This document shows positions 24,484 to 37,017 of a stretch of DNA of 64,000 nt, one piece after another. Every line of letters begins with the position of its first letter. Position 1 is the stretch's first letter. The stretch is from assembly GCF_000213175.1 (NCBI RefSeq), contig NW_009799100.1:424886-488885 (forward strand). The letters run 5' to 3'. The notes below the pieces were generated by a model. The model saw nothing but the letters and a program-made list of their open reading frames with translations. It did not search any database and was not told the origin of the DNA. The DNA is from Neurospora tetrasperma FGSC 2508. Lineage: Eukaryota > Ascomycota > Sordariomycetes > Sordariales > Sordariaceae. A program made the position numbers and the translations under genes.

Positions 24484-26390
24484 TAGAAACCGCCCGCTCT
24501 CCTGGAAGTCGGTCAAGGCTTGACAAAGGTTACGAAGCATTCATCACGAGAGTGTAGTGGGAATTGTCATGGGAACGAGCCGAGGGGGGCTGCTTCAACG
24601 GTGCATGGTGCATGATGTATGGTGATGCTTGTACATAGAACACAACACCAGTTGCATGAACAGTCACGGGGAGTTCCAGATTGCTCAGCTGAAGGATGTC
24701 TGTGTCATAATGTGCCTTTGCAACTCCACGATCTCTACCTGTAAACATGATACCACACTGCATTCTCAACGAGACACTCCCCTCTGGGCTTCGAGATCTT
24801 CAACATACAACCGTCACCATGATCTCCCATCAATCTCTTCACAAATAGAGGTTGTTTCTTCGTTTACGGAACCATGACACTCAACCGTGGCGTTTCGATC
24901 AATGTGTCAATACTGGAATGTCGACGGAGGCAACATGGGCTTCGGGGAAACTTCCGTCGAGATGAATAGAAGGAAGCCTAGAGGTGGAAGCGTTGCCTTT
25001 GGAAAGGACATTGTCTACTAGAAAAGGCCAAGTAAATGTGACCGCTAGAGTCTCGGCCAACACCATTGCTTCATGGATTTTTTCCGCATCACCAAATTTT
25101 GCAGGTATGAGCCCCAGCCACCAAATAGCCCCAGGCATACCACACACTTGACAAGTGAAACATGCCTCTATCTACATCTTATGGCAGCAGATACCATGGA
25201 GCGTAATTCAGCAGCAGAGTGTACAATACCTCTACACTGCACCTCTGAGCAAGCCCCAATGCTCAGAACACAAATTGCTGAACTTCTTGCTGCCCTGTCG
25301 GAGGCAGACATAAACCAAGTCTCAACGGAAGGCGCGTCTCACAGCGAAACCAGTGGACTTTCAGCGGGACACTCAACGGGCGTGTACCCCTTTCCCGTTC
25401 CCATCATCATTGGCACCACAATCACGGGCAACCAAGAACAGCGAATGAAGCACATATCCACTCGCCACGCCAAGGCCAGATAGATGCCGACTTCTAAGGA
25501 AAAAGCAAGACAGCACCAAAAAATGATCGTAAGATTGGAACTCGGGATCTTTTGCTGTTCCCTGGCTTGTTGCTTCCCCAAGGGTACCTCTAGACTCGGT
25601 CTCAACCTGCACCCCTAGGACCAAGGGAGGCGAGAAGAAAACCTAAGCTAGAGGTAGTCGGGACCGAAGAAGACTGGGAGGTAAACGAAGGAGAAAGAAA
25701 AGATGGAAGGAGGGGTGGGAAGAAGGAGCGGTATGAGGGGAGAAAGGATCGAGGGGTATGAGGACGGGAGGGTTAGATGGAAGGAGGGATGGAGGGGTAG
25801 AGGGGAAGGAGACGAGGTACGTAGAGATAGAGGTACATTTCACTTTGACTGGTCACCTGGTGGGCTGGTGGCGGTTGCCTGGTTGGTGCGAGTGTTTGTT
25901 GAGGCTCTGTCTACGGCTTGCCAGCTGCTCCAGCATGTATTCCACAGGCTAGGAGTGTCCAGTGGCTCCCATCGGTGGCCTGCAGATCTTTGAAGGTCAT
26001 GGGTACTATTGAGCCACAAAATTACCCTGGTGTGTTGACGGTCCAGCCCTTGCTCATGACCACCAGACTCTCCCGTTCGTTTCACTCAGACAGAAGTGAT
26101 TCCTTATTGGAATCTACCCCGCTCATCTTCTCGTTCCCATCAGTTACGAGACCGGAGGTCAGTAGGTAAAACTTCTGCCACTCACCTCTACTTCTCGTCC
26201 CTCTTCCCCTCCTCCTCATCTTCCCTCTTCCTTTTTCTCTCATGTCCACCATCATGAGTTAAACCAGACTCACCTTCATCGCCACTCTCACAACGGTTGG
26301 TATGGTATTCAGTTTCCTAGGTACCTTGCTTCATGCCCCAACAACAAGAACAACGCGCCACCATTCACTCACCGAAGTCATACACGATTC
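24484..26390. other. Gene-free interval
   Basis: No recognisable gene or RNA. It contains octamer copies near 24980, 25227, 25584, 25650 and 25825 and a purine-rich GGAGGG/AGGAGG tract at about 25690-25820. Confidence 0.5.
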
Positions 26391-27960
26391 CGTCACCCTG
26401 CCTTCCCTGATACCTCAAGACTTCGACTCAGAAGCCGCTCAGAACTGAGATTTCTCATTACAGTCTGGCTTCCTCGGTCACCGCGACTCCTCGTGAGCAG
26501 CCCGATGCGGGTGCCGACGTCCGGGGAATGATGCTTCCGCTCGCGCGGACGCGGCTGGCGAAGAAGCTGACTCACTACATCCGCTCCATTGCCCCCGCCT
26601 ACGGGATCCCCGTTGTCCGTAAGTTGCATGGCACTACCGCTTCAATCAGCTCGCATTCAGGATACCTACCTACTAACATGGCCCTAGTCTACACCGTCCA
26701 TGGCGCCAAGAAGCTCCTCCCTTGGCCCGATGGCATACCGAGGGAGGGGCTTCAACCTCGTCAGCTACACCAACGATGCTGATGCCGAAATGCCATTCGG
26801 CCACTGGCGCCATGGACGGTACCACCAGCAGCTACGGCCACCCTGCCACTCCTGCGGCGAGGTTGGATACACTGGCAACAGTGGCTGCTAACAGCCAGGC
26901 GCTGCCCCTGGGATGTCAAGCCTGCCATCTTGGACTTGGACCAAGTGAACAACAGACCCTTGCAAGATCGGACTAACGGCTGTAACGCTGGTGCCGAGAA
27001 TGCCATCGCCAACATGGACGGCCAGGAGTAAGTTCACACTCTCTGAAGACTGAAGCTGAGCGGACGCTGACACTCTGAATTAGGGAAGAGAAGTTCTTCA
27101 AGGCCAACGACGTGCCATGGCTCCAAAGGGAACTCAACATCCAAACCGCCTTCTCCGACTCCGGGGTGTCGAACTCCAAACCCAAAGCTTCGCCGGCCAC
27201 CTAACCGCAACGAGTCCAGTCCCCGCGGACGAGATCTCGCTGCAGTTGCCTCGGCCATATCCCCGGCGGCTTGTAGATAAGTTTGGCCATCGGCTAGTCA
27301 TCCACAGAGCCTACCCCTCGGCGCTTATGGGGTACTCAAAGGCGGCGAGATGCGCCAGTCAGAACCCTCATCCCCCTCAATCATCTTGCTTCACCAGCCT
27401 GTGGGTTCGCCCAGAACATTTTGCAAACCACATCCTGCGAGGACAATGACACTGCCCTGACCAGGTCATTGACAAGAAGAAGACACCGCCAGTGGCACCA
27501 CCAAGGCCTTCGGAAGGATCAATTTTGCTTGGCCCAAGAAGAACGTCCCTATTAGCGACGACAAAAAGCCCGGATGATGCTCGCAACGCCATGCTGCGGG
27601 TCCGTTGTCGAGGACACTCAGGAGATTGTGGAGATGGAAAGGACAAGAAGCCAGTCTTCTTCATTTTCCACGATCACTCCGGCTTCTTCAAGGAGGAAGT
27701 CCTTTCGCCGCCCTCTTGGGACAACTGTGCTGCTTCCGCTCCCCTGGAGATCTCTTTCCCTGATGACGACTCTTTCGCCATGAAAGCAATCTTTTACGCT
27801 CTCGCTTTCCCCGGCCAGTTCATGAGCACACCCAACAGCGCTCTCGTCGGCCGCCTGACCATAATGCTTATTCAAATACCCCCATCCGTTACTCCGGATC
27901 TATGGAAGGCAGGCTCGGCAGACTCTTCAGTGTGTTGGTAGCTTCGTCAATGCGCAGCCA
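26391..27960 (+). pseudogene. Decayed gene block with RRM-like and BTB-like traces
   Basis: Coding-like pieces occur in changing frames. RGFNLVSYTNDADAE (about 26739-26783) resembles the RNP1 strand of an RNA-recognition motif (RGFGFVxF). AENAIANMDGQE (26993-27028), followed by a GTAAGT donor, resembles the last helix of an RRM. GTTKAFGRINFAWPKK reads as protein near 27485. HSGFFKEEVLSP followed by LEISFPDDDSFAMKAIFYAL (about 27669-27812) resembles the middle of a BTB/POZ domain. No continuous model is possible. The BTB suggestion is weak. Whether these are one or two dead genes is unclear. Confidence 0.3.
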
Positions 27961-28292
27961 ACCTGTGGTGGTGCTTACATGGTGGAGGGTTCAAAAGTGA
28001 GGAGTTGGTTGATTGGAGAAAAAGGAAGACAAAGACAAAAACCCAGAAACACGGCGGCAGTTTAAATACCCCGCCAGTACCCAGGCCACCAGTGCACCTT
28101 CCAAACGCCACCACATTGCGCGCCTGGGGTAGGAGTTGCCGCTCCAACAACTATGGCAGTAAGTTCCTTTCACTGGTTCACACCTCTACGTGCTTGTCGC
28201 GCAGCTGCTAACACCCAAAACAGACTCTTACCCAGGCCAGCAAGGTAACTTCCGCCACCAGAGGAAGACCTCAACATATCACTCTTCTTCTG

Positions 28293-28592
28293 GTGGCGGT
28301 GCGGCATCAACATGAAACACACAGCCTCACACTACTTCTACAGGTCCTACATCACTGCGGAGCCCAGACCTCAACTATGCCTCGCCCTCACAAGAGACCT
28401 TGCCCCCACAAAATGCTCTACGAAGCCGCGCATGCCTGGCAGACAACCTGCTATGTCGGCAACTTGACTCCTTACACCACTCAGAATGACCTCGTTCCCG
28501 CAGAACCCGTTGAGGACACCGCGACCCTCAAACCCAGTCACCTACCGGCTACGGCTCCCAGATGGCTTACATTTGGAGACCTTCGGCCCTGA
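28293..28592 (+). pseudogene. RRM fragment resembling Pub1/TIA-1 third RRM
   Basis: The frame contains W-Q-T followed by TCYVGNLTPYTTQNDLVP at 28437-28499, the RNP2 strand and first helix of the third RRM in fungal Pub1/TIA-1-type polyadenylated-RNA-binding proteins (recalled consensus, essentially identical over 20 residues). Immediately afterwards homology is lost: the expected LFQNFG strand is scrambled by indels and the reading continues as unrelated sequence to a stop at 28590. It lies downstream of the RRM-like traces at 26.7-27.0 kb in the same orientation, so both may come from one dead gene. Confidence 0.5.
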
Positions 28593-30310
28593 CCCGAGCC
28601 CCAAAGAAGCTGGAATTGCCGACTCGGGCGATGGACGAAACAGCTTCCTGTTGCTAGGGGTTTGGGACACCGCCGTCATGCTTCCGCAACGGCTTGCTGG
28701 CGGCTCTGCGCAGCCGCAAGCTCAACTCCCAGACCATCGGTGGACGGGTGTTGTGGTCACCGCTAGCCACAGCCCCGCCATTGGCAATGGTGCCAAGATC
28801 GTCGAGAGACCTCAGGGGCGAGATGCTCGAGGAGGAGGGCAGGCGAGGAGGGTGGAAGTAGGGGGCTCGAGAGTGAAGGAATGCGGAATTAGGGAATAAG
28901 AGTGCTGTTTTGTGGGTTGTGCGAAGAGCATGTGGGTTGGTCTTGTATGCAGAGCTGTTGCCTTCTTCTTCTTCTTCACCACCTCAGTCCACAAGTTCAT
29001 ACCTACCCAGGTAGAGGTAGTCTCACCACCATTCTGCCACTGTTCCCGCATCGTGCCAATGTTGATCACGTTCACTTCGACAAGTATTGTGTTTCCGAGT
29101 CTAGCTCAGGGACATCACCTTATAACTTTGAGAGAGCTCGCCGACATGTCATCCATGTGAGCTCACGCGTCATAGTTCTACGCCCTTATACTGTGTAGAG
29201 GTAACTTCGGTGAGGACAAGAAGAGGAAAGCTAGAGCTTGTAGGGTTGCCCAGCAGTAGGTGGACCCTCCACTCTGTCCGATGGCTACCATAGCTCATGA
29301 AATTCATCTTCAAGCAGCAGCAGTCTCTCAACTGGCAGTTAATAGGATTCGACTTGATTTCAACATCAGGTTCTTTTTCGATATCGCCACCTACCTTTAC
29401 CTAGGTAGGTAGGTATCCCACCACCAGTCTATCACGCAGCTACCTAATGTCTCATCTCTCGCTTGCCTAGGTATTCTTCACCCGGCCATGGACTTCGCAA
29501 GTCGCAGCGGGTGTGGACCTCAACTCGGAAGCCTTACTCGCTGGCTAGGTACGACTGGAACAAAAAATTCCTACTAGAGACTCGCGGACCACATGAACTA
29601 CCTCTAACAACCACGTAGGAGGGGGTTACTTCGATCCCGCAGAATCCATCATGTTAATTTTGAATGTAGAGGTAGCTAAGAGGTTTGTGTGTGTTGGAAC
29701 ATCAAGGACGTGAATATCTCTATAGAGATGTCAATCACTAGAGGTAAGTGATCCGGTGGAGCATTGGAATTGGAGATACTTCGGTTCCAATCAGATGAGC
29801 AATGAGAATACCTACCTCTACCAACGACGGGTCAAGATGTTGAATACCTACCTACCTCTAGCACAAGCAAAGACGTTTCCAGTTTTAGCCTTACAAAGTT
29901 CATCGATAGAGGTAGAGAACGTGCTGAAAGCAAGCTGAATCGATTCACTGAGGCAAATGCAGCAACACGTAATCCAATCGACTGCATGGGATAATGACTT
30001 GAATCAGGCGAACTGGGAATATACTGCTCGTGATGATCTTGGGAGATTTGGAACCGGCAGACATACCTCTAGAGGTAAGTAAGTGTTAGTAAATCTCGTT
30101 TGAAGCAGCGGGAAGCTGTAGAAAAGAGAGATATATCCCATCCCAAGAAATACCCTGCCTGCTATTTCCGCACTGGTTCAAGGACTCGTCGTCATCAAGC
30201 ACAACCACCATCCGAAACACGACCACAGGCCCCCCCGCCTCCAAAAAGAACAATACCTAGGTACCACCTTCAACACCAGCTTCACCAAAAACTCAAAAAG
30301 AAAAAGAAAT
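28593..30310. other. Gene-free interval rich in TAGAGGTA octamers
   Basis: No gene supported. Between about 29000 and 30080 the octamer TAGAGGTA or its complement occurs roughly ten times, including a perfect 14-bp palindrome TACCTCTAGAGGTA at about 30063-30076. TAGGTAGG runs occur near 29400. Confidence 0.6.
30295..30305 (-). terminator. Pol III-type T-run terminator of element 2
   Basis: Two runs of five T on the minus strand (TTTTTCTTTTT) begin 6 bases beyond the 3' acceptor strand of the second tRNA-like element. Confidence 0.5.
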
Positions 30311-30488
30311 GCGTGGTCCGGGATTCGAACCCGGGTTCTTACACTGTCGTGCCACTTTTGTCTGTGATTTTGGTGCGCCACTACCCTCCCCAGTTCGAAC
30401 TTTGCGTGCTCGGGTTGGCATTGAACTCACACCCTTCGCACAAGTGGTGTTTTCGGTGTGTACGCGTTGACCACTACGCCAACCGCGC
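30311..30488 (-). ncRNA. tRNA-like Pol III element with long internal insert (element 2)
   Basis: Read on the minus strand from 30488. GCGCGGTTGGCGTAGTGG gives the 5' acceptor strand and box A, with D-stem GCGT/ACGC. The 3' part has T-stem CCGGG/CCCGG around TTCGAAT (box B) and closes with ACCACGC, which pairs with the 5' strand except for one mismatch. A TACAC/GTGTA stem brackets a ~120-base insert holding a second GTTCGAAC. The first 30 and last 20 bases nearly match element 1. The insert is recognisably related (ACGCA-x-GTTCGAAC-x-GGGGAG) but diverged and about 23 bases longer. No normal anticodon loop is evident (no T33), so a working tRNA is unlikely. A dispersed Pol III ncRNA or SINE family is the alternative. 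Confidence 0.6.
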
Positions 30489-30515
30489 TTCTGTTTATTT
30501 ATTGGTATGGGGTAC

Positions 30516-30530
30516 GAAGACCTAATACAT
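30516..30530 (-). promoter_or_regulatory. Shared upstream block of tRNA-like element 2
   Basis: On the minus strand ATGTATTAGGTCTTC ends 28 bases before the element's 5' end, matching the block of element 1 in sequence and spacing. GTACGTAC follows at 30575-30582. Confidence 0.5.
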
Positions 30531-33120
30531 AAAGCACGAGGGAAAGGGCTGGTCTGGGTGCTTGGGGGCGGGAGGTACGTACTTGGTCTTTTTGTTTCGT
30601 GCTCCGGCTTGTTGCCTTTGTTGCGCGGCTAGACCAGACGAATGAACTCGACTCGACAGCAGCCTGGGATTGAACCTTCCCGTGAACCCAGCTGAGAGGT
30701 AGGTAGCTACCTACCCTTCCAGAATTTCACATCATCGTGTTTTTTTTCTGTTGTTCTTCGAGTTCAAAACTCCATCACCACCAGACGGCAATTCACCGTG
30801 CAGTTCACCATCCAGCACCATCGCAACCACCCAGGACTGGACCACACGCCCACCGCCACATACACGACCCTCCAAAGCCACCCACACCTCCGCCAAACGA
30901 ATCGACAATGTCAACAACGATCCTCTTCCCCGCCCGCCGAAACTGACTGCCCCCCCTGCGCCGCTACAGCAAATTTCGCACTCGCACATTCCCACTCTGC
31001 CGCCCGTCCGTCAAGGTGGCCTTGCGTTGTGTGCCCGGTGACGACCTAGGTTTGCAAGACCCCTACGACCTTTTGTCTACCTACCTAGTGTGCCGTCCAC
31101 GCGCAGGCGCTTAGGTAGTGATCATCATTTCAATGCATACGGAGATCCGCGAAGTAAGGTACATAGAGGTACTGGGCGAGACATGGAAATCGACGCTGTC
31201 TGTCTTGCTGCATTGGAGGAGCCTCGCGGGATGGAAGCTACCTACCTAGGGCTGGCTGTAAACATGCAAGGGAAGGGATGTCAAAACACCGGGACAAGTC
31301 AGTTGACAAGATGTCTCAAAGCTAGGTAGGTAGGTACCTCTACCGAACTTTTAAAGGATCTCTATCACCGTGTAGGTAGGAGTCAGTACCCTAACAGGTC
31401 TCAAAGCTGCTGAGGTAGGTAAGGTGAGTAGAAGTAGGTAGGGGTAAGTAAGGCTTCTGGTGCGTCAAGTACAAACATGCCCGTGAAGCCGGCGACCTAG
31501 AGGTAGGTAGGTATAGTCTCGTTTCTCACATCCATTATTCCTGTTTCGGTCTCTTCCCTTTGCTGTACACTCTCTGCGTTATCTCCCTTGGATCCAACAT
31601 GAAAGGGAAATTCCAGTCGACCTTGCGCCTAGATCATATCAAGTGTGCCTCTACATAGTAGAAGAGGGAGGTACCCTACCCTACCCGAACATCCATCCTT
31701 GAACCATCCTTTCACCTTCGCTAATCCTTCCTCCCACGAGAAACTACACAAGTACACACACTTCACACAGATCACACCTTAATCACAACCACGCATCCAT
31801 GTATTATCCACTAGAGGTAGGTAATGTTTCGCCTATTTCTCTCGCGCCCCGATTTGAATCCACACCCCTTGCACATCTGGACAACGATACCTAACAAGGG
31901 AAGAAGAGGAATCCCTCAGCCTAGGTACTTTAGGTATTGATGGAGATCTACCGACCGCCTTCCCTTTTCGGTCGTGCCTTGGAGGCGGGGGGAAGGGATA
32001 CGATCAGTAACGAGAGTAAGGTTCCTCGGTAGGAGCTACCCCTCCGCGGATCGTCAGGACGGGGTAGTGTAGGTAGTACCCTAGGTAGGTAGGTACATAC
32101 ATAGGTACCTACACCTCAGTTTGCATGCATGCATGCATGGGTGTAAAAAGGTTCGGTTAATTCGGTTGGATCTTTTCAGTGTTAGGATTGACTGGTGAAG
32201 CTACTAACCTTGGGTATTGAACTGCCTGTAGCTGTGGTACAGGAAATATGGATTCCTGTGGGCTGGCTGATGCTTGTTTTTTTTGTATGGTCGTCGTGTC
32301 AAGGGAAGTGGAAGGTTAGTAAGCTTTTGTCGATATAGACGTGTACACTTGTGAGGTTATAGCATACCTCTATAGAGCGTGGGTAGGTATATCGAGGTAT
32401 CAACCGTACGTCAAGCGCAACAGAAAGACAAATGAACAGACAGCCCGAGAGTGAGAGGTAGAGGTAGGGGAGCGTAGGTGCACGTTCCATCCATTATATC
32501 TATGTCTGTTCAGACTTACCTACTTATCAAAGAGTTCACATTCTGTGCAGAGGTAGGTACCTAGATGTGCCTAGTCTAAGCGACAACAATTGAGGTTCGC
32601 TTCTAGACCCGGCGTTCACCGACGACGACGACATAACAAAATAGGAGGAGAACATGGTACATGGATTGCCCAGGCAAGGAGCAGGAGACCGGAATGAGCA
32701 CGACGGGTAAGTAACGGGGGGTTTTAAGTCTAAAGTCTAGAGGTAAAAAAAGTGAGACCACCACCACCACCACCACGACCACCACCACACTCAATAAGCG
32801 GGGGTGGCTTGAGACCAGGAACCAGACCCGGACGGACGACATGGGAAATGGGTCAGGGTATGCTACCTTACCTAGCAAGTAGGTCTGCCGGCATGTTCCA
32901 TGCCTTGCGTATGAGAATGAAAAATGTCAAAGATTTGATGTCTGAAGTGAGACAGTGCCTGGCAGCGACTTGAATAGAGAAAAGAGTGGGGGTGTTAATG
33001 GTGAGGCGGTTGCACACCTACCTAGCTTTCCATGTCTTATTCAACACCGACCCATTCAATTCGCAGCTGACAGTACGAACCTAAGCCATGTGGCACTGGG
33101 CTGGGCACATAGTCAGTAGG

Positions 33121-33173
33121 TTAGTAGGTAAGGTAGGTAGGTAAGTACCTCTAGGTAGGTAGGTAGGTAGGTA
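33121..33173 (+). repeat. TAGG tetranucleotide array
   Basis: Two runs of GGTA/TAGG units interrupted by AGTACCTC; one of several such arrays in the window. Confidence 0.85.
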
Positions 33174-33759
33174 TCCCCGGATTCATCCTCTTCTTCCCCG
33201 GATGGCCGTCAGTGCGGGCACTCCACCTCGTAGCAGTGGACATCAATGAGCACGCCATATTGTCAAGTCAACGGCGATGCGGTGGACGAGCAAGTGAGTG
33301 TTGAGGTAGGTAGATACAGTACGTAGAATTAGGTCAATACCTATGTACACACCTACGGTAAAAGCATGCCGGACACCGGCCCCGGACAACGTCCCGGCTG
33401 TTTCCGATAGTTTGATTCTGATCGGTCCAATCACCTCCAAGGCGGGACATAGAACTAGAGAATGGATGGACAAGGACAAGTTCATGGTCACCAACCGCGG
33501 GCGCGGAGGGATGTGTCACTTGCATACGACGACCGACCGACCACGGTAGCTCGGCTCGTGGGTGTGTAAGGCGAGGTAGCTTTCGGTTACATGTCATGGA
33601 CAGGCAATCAAATCGTCAATCCTGGACTGCAGGTTTGGGTCGCATGAAGATGATATGATATGATTGATCCTCCAGGTATGAAAGGGGGGGAAGGGGGGGG
33701 AGATCAGTTGGAGGGATCGGCAGCAGGGATGGATTCTTTGGGAATACGTGAGTGGATGA

Positions 33760-33779
33760 GTGTGTGTGTGTGTGTGTGA
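33760..33779 (+). repeat. GT dinucleotide repeat
   Basis: Ten uninterrupted TG units, within a G-rich tract that also carries runs of eight or nine G. Confidence 0.9.
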
Positions 33780-35754
33780 GCTGGGATGGGATGGGGGGGA
33801 TGGGGGGGGGGAGGGGACGTAGCCAGCTCTACCAGATAGGCAGGTGGAAGGTGTTGTGTCTGTAGTGTACACAGTACAGCTGTGTAAGGGTACTAGGTAA
33901 GGTAGGAAAAGTAAGGCGTGGTGATGGAGATGAGAGGGTTTTTTTGATTAGACATGTGATGAGGCAAATTCACTGATTCTGATATTCGCGCAGACAAGCA
34001 CTTGTTTCTCCTCGGACGATGAGACACTGAGACGCTTTGGCGCCATCATACGATGAGTACGCCAAGGCTGTTGTCCATTGGAAATCAGTGTACGTCGGAA
34101 ACACTGGAACGGGCATGCGTCGGGGAGTTGTGAGGGACAGGACGAATCGGTTTGCAGACACGATATGCGGGGGAAAAAAAGGGTTGGAACGATATCCGAC
34201 CGTTAAAGTTGGTGATGTTTGACTTTGATGCACATGCTCGGCTAACGAACGAACGGTGTACATTCAATGTAGGTGACTGGACGCAATGCAACTCGTACAC
34301 AGTGAAGAGTGGGAAAACCGGTAGACTGCCGGCATTTGAGAGAAGTACCAAGCTTGACGCCAGCCAGCCATCGGTCTCTGCACGGTGCTGAAGGCACAGC
34401 TCTCAGATCCGTAATGGTGACCATCAGTCAGTTTCTTTTTGATCCATTGATGTCGAAATGCAAGCCCGTATGGATGTGAAGCTGTCAACATGAAAATGGA
34501 GGGTTACCCTGTGGACTGGACGTGTTTCATCGCATCGTGGATGTCAAATTAGGCAAGGTATTCAACCTCTTCAACCTCCTCCCAAACCACGAGAGTCCCC
34601 GCCAAGCCGGATACCTCATTTTGATTAAGTGGTTCGAGGTAGCATCGGCAACTCTCTTCCCGCTTGCCAAGTTGACGATCAGCATTGCGCATATGTACCG
34701 CCTCTGGGTCGAGTCGAAGGTCGTGATGCGACTAATCTCTCAATTTAGAGTTTTGCAATTTAATTGCAGACGCGGATTTTAACAGGCGGGATCCAACGCT
34801 GGGAAGATTAAAGCTTTTTTGTGGACAATTTTGAGAAATGGAGATGACGAGACAAAGTGAAGAAGAAGAAGCAAAGGGAGAAAGACGTCGCGACTGTTGA
34901 CAATGAATGACAAGCAAAAAGGTCCCCGTTATGGCTGCTACGGAGACACTGAACGCTGGTGTGGGTCGACGCTAAGGTGAAGCTACCATACTCTATCGGG
35001 TAATGCTCGACGTCTTTTGGTCGAGGGTTGCTGGACTAGCTGAAAGGTGAACACGCAGGCGGTGGAGAGAGACCGAGTCCATGGCGAAGTGGTCACGAAC
35101 TTGTGAGGAGCTTCAAGTTGACAGCTTGGTCATAAATCGCGAGGCCTTTTCGGGAACGCCGTGGGACCCATTGGGAGCCGAGGGACGTTGATGGTTAGGT
35201 GGACTTTCCTGATACAGACGGACAGTGTCTCAAGGATCGGAGCCAGGATCATGGATCATCGATCAGGCGCTGGCGGGTTTGACGGACGGATGCCGGTGAT
35301 GGTTTGGTTTGGTTTGGTTTGAAATGTCTCGAGTGAGTGAGGCCGGGCGTGTTGGAATGGGACGATGGAGGAGAAGATCAAGTGTCATGTCATTGGTCAA
35401 TGTTGCACGGTTCCGGGCACTTTTATTCGGTGAGGCGTTGAGCCCCAAATCATCACTGGGACCGTCGGCGGCGTCGTGGTGGTCGTCGTCGACAGGGGTT
35501 GCACAGGCCTGGATGTGTCTCACTGATAGCAGTTCCGCTGCTGGATGAATGCCAAAAAACACCCAAAAGAAAAAAAGGATCTATCACGAGCCTCGGACGT
35601 CCCCCACTCTTTCATGGATGCCACTGGCGACGAGATGATGATGATACTGATGTGTGGAGGAAGTCACGATTTAGCTCGGATCGACTTCCGCTGTGGAATG
35701 GGGCGATTAGATGATGGCGGCGATGAAAATAGCAGATGAGGGGAGATTAAATGG

Positions 35755-35780
35755 TGGATGGATGGATGGATGGATGGATG
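35755..35780 (+). repeat. GGAT tetranucleotide repeat
   Basis: About six GGAT units in tandem. Confidence 0.85.
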
Positions 35781-37017
35781 TCCAAAGGTGAAGGTAGTGG
35801 GATAAATGACAATTCTGGGGATGATGATGGGAAATTCAGGGGTGTTGATGTGGATGGCAAGGGTACCTAAGACAGAGAGAGGGTTACAGTAGAGGTACAG
35901 GGGGGTAGACTGTTAAGGACAGTCTGAAAGGGATGCCAAGACCTCTTCAAACAGCCCTGAAAATCCGCCATTTGGTTGCCCAAAGCAGTCAGTGAGTGTT
36001 TATCCAAGGTAGAGGCGGGTCTAGGTACCTGTATGATCACGAAATTTGGGTGTCGTTGGAGTTGAGACCGGGAAGCAGATTATTCCCTTGAACAGCAACA
36101 ACAACAACGACATCAACAACCACATCATCAACATGAACTCGACACATCCGGAATCATTCCGGTGCCGTCTCCCGCGCTGCTAGCTGTTCCCTTCTGGCCG
36201 GTTCATGTGCTTCTTCTTGAACAAGGTTCTTTGTGTCGATTATCAGATGTGTCACTGTGTGCTCTCGCTGTCGCCGGTCAACGAACCAGATGACAGGACC
36301 AGGTAAGGTAGCTGAGGACCCCTTGAACCCCTGCCCTGCCATCCATCCATCGACGACGACAATCTTGAGTTAGATGTGGTAGAATAGGTACCCAGCTGGC
36401 GGTACGGTACATGCCTACCCCGTACAGTTAGAGGCAGCACTGTAGAGGCGCTAATGCTGCAGTGGTCTGGATCCCGTATCTGAGTGAGGAAAGACTGTCC
36501 TCCGGGCATCCAGAGTGGAACATTTTGGTGGGCAATTGCACATCCATCCCCGATTCATCTCCATCTCCAGCTGCCCTCACTCCTCAGGAAGTGAAAAACA
36601 TGGGCACATCCCGCTGACGTTATGCTTGACAATAGCAGGAGGAGTCGCCGAACGCAATATCCATCAATCCCATCATCTCCATCCAGTCGGGTATCCCATC
36701 ATCTCCAGTCGGGCACAGCACACTTCCCCAGATTTACACTCAACCCATTTCGCCGAGTTGCCCACCCACCCCCCCTGTAGACATCCATATCCCTTGTCCA
36801 CCTACTAGTTCCTGGCTGCTGCTCTTCACCTTCCATAAACTGACCGACACCCCAAAACTTAATGCGAGAGCAAGCGTATTAAAGACCAAGTCCCGTCCCG
36901 CGGTGCCTCCAACATAACATCCTCAGCATCATCATCATCATCATCAACAACAACACTACGCCCATAGCAAAAAAAGACAAACGACAAAAAGATACACCAA
37001 CCAGTTACACAGCCAAG

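Larger units (their letters stand above)
30531..37017. other. Gene-free, short-repeat-rich interval upstream of the regulator
   Basis: No gene is supported over about 6.5 kb. It holds many TAGGTAGG and GGTACCTA runs (31330-31510, 32070-32110, 33110-33175), octamer copies (31165, 31336, 31500, 31812, 32366, 32740, 33145) and several microsatellites listed separately. The last ~180 bases are CAT- and CAA-rich and are probably the leader of the transcription factor. Open frames here are short and motif-free. Confidence 0.6.

Noticed and set aside
26839-26890. CHSC-x-C zinc-knuckle-like reading
   Set aside because: The spacing does not fit C-x2-C-x4-H-x4-C and the frame is not otherwise coding.
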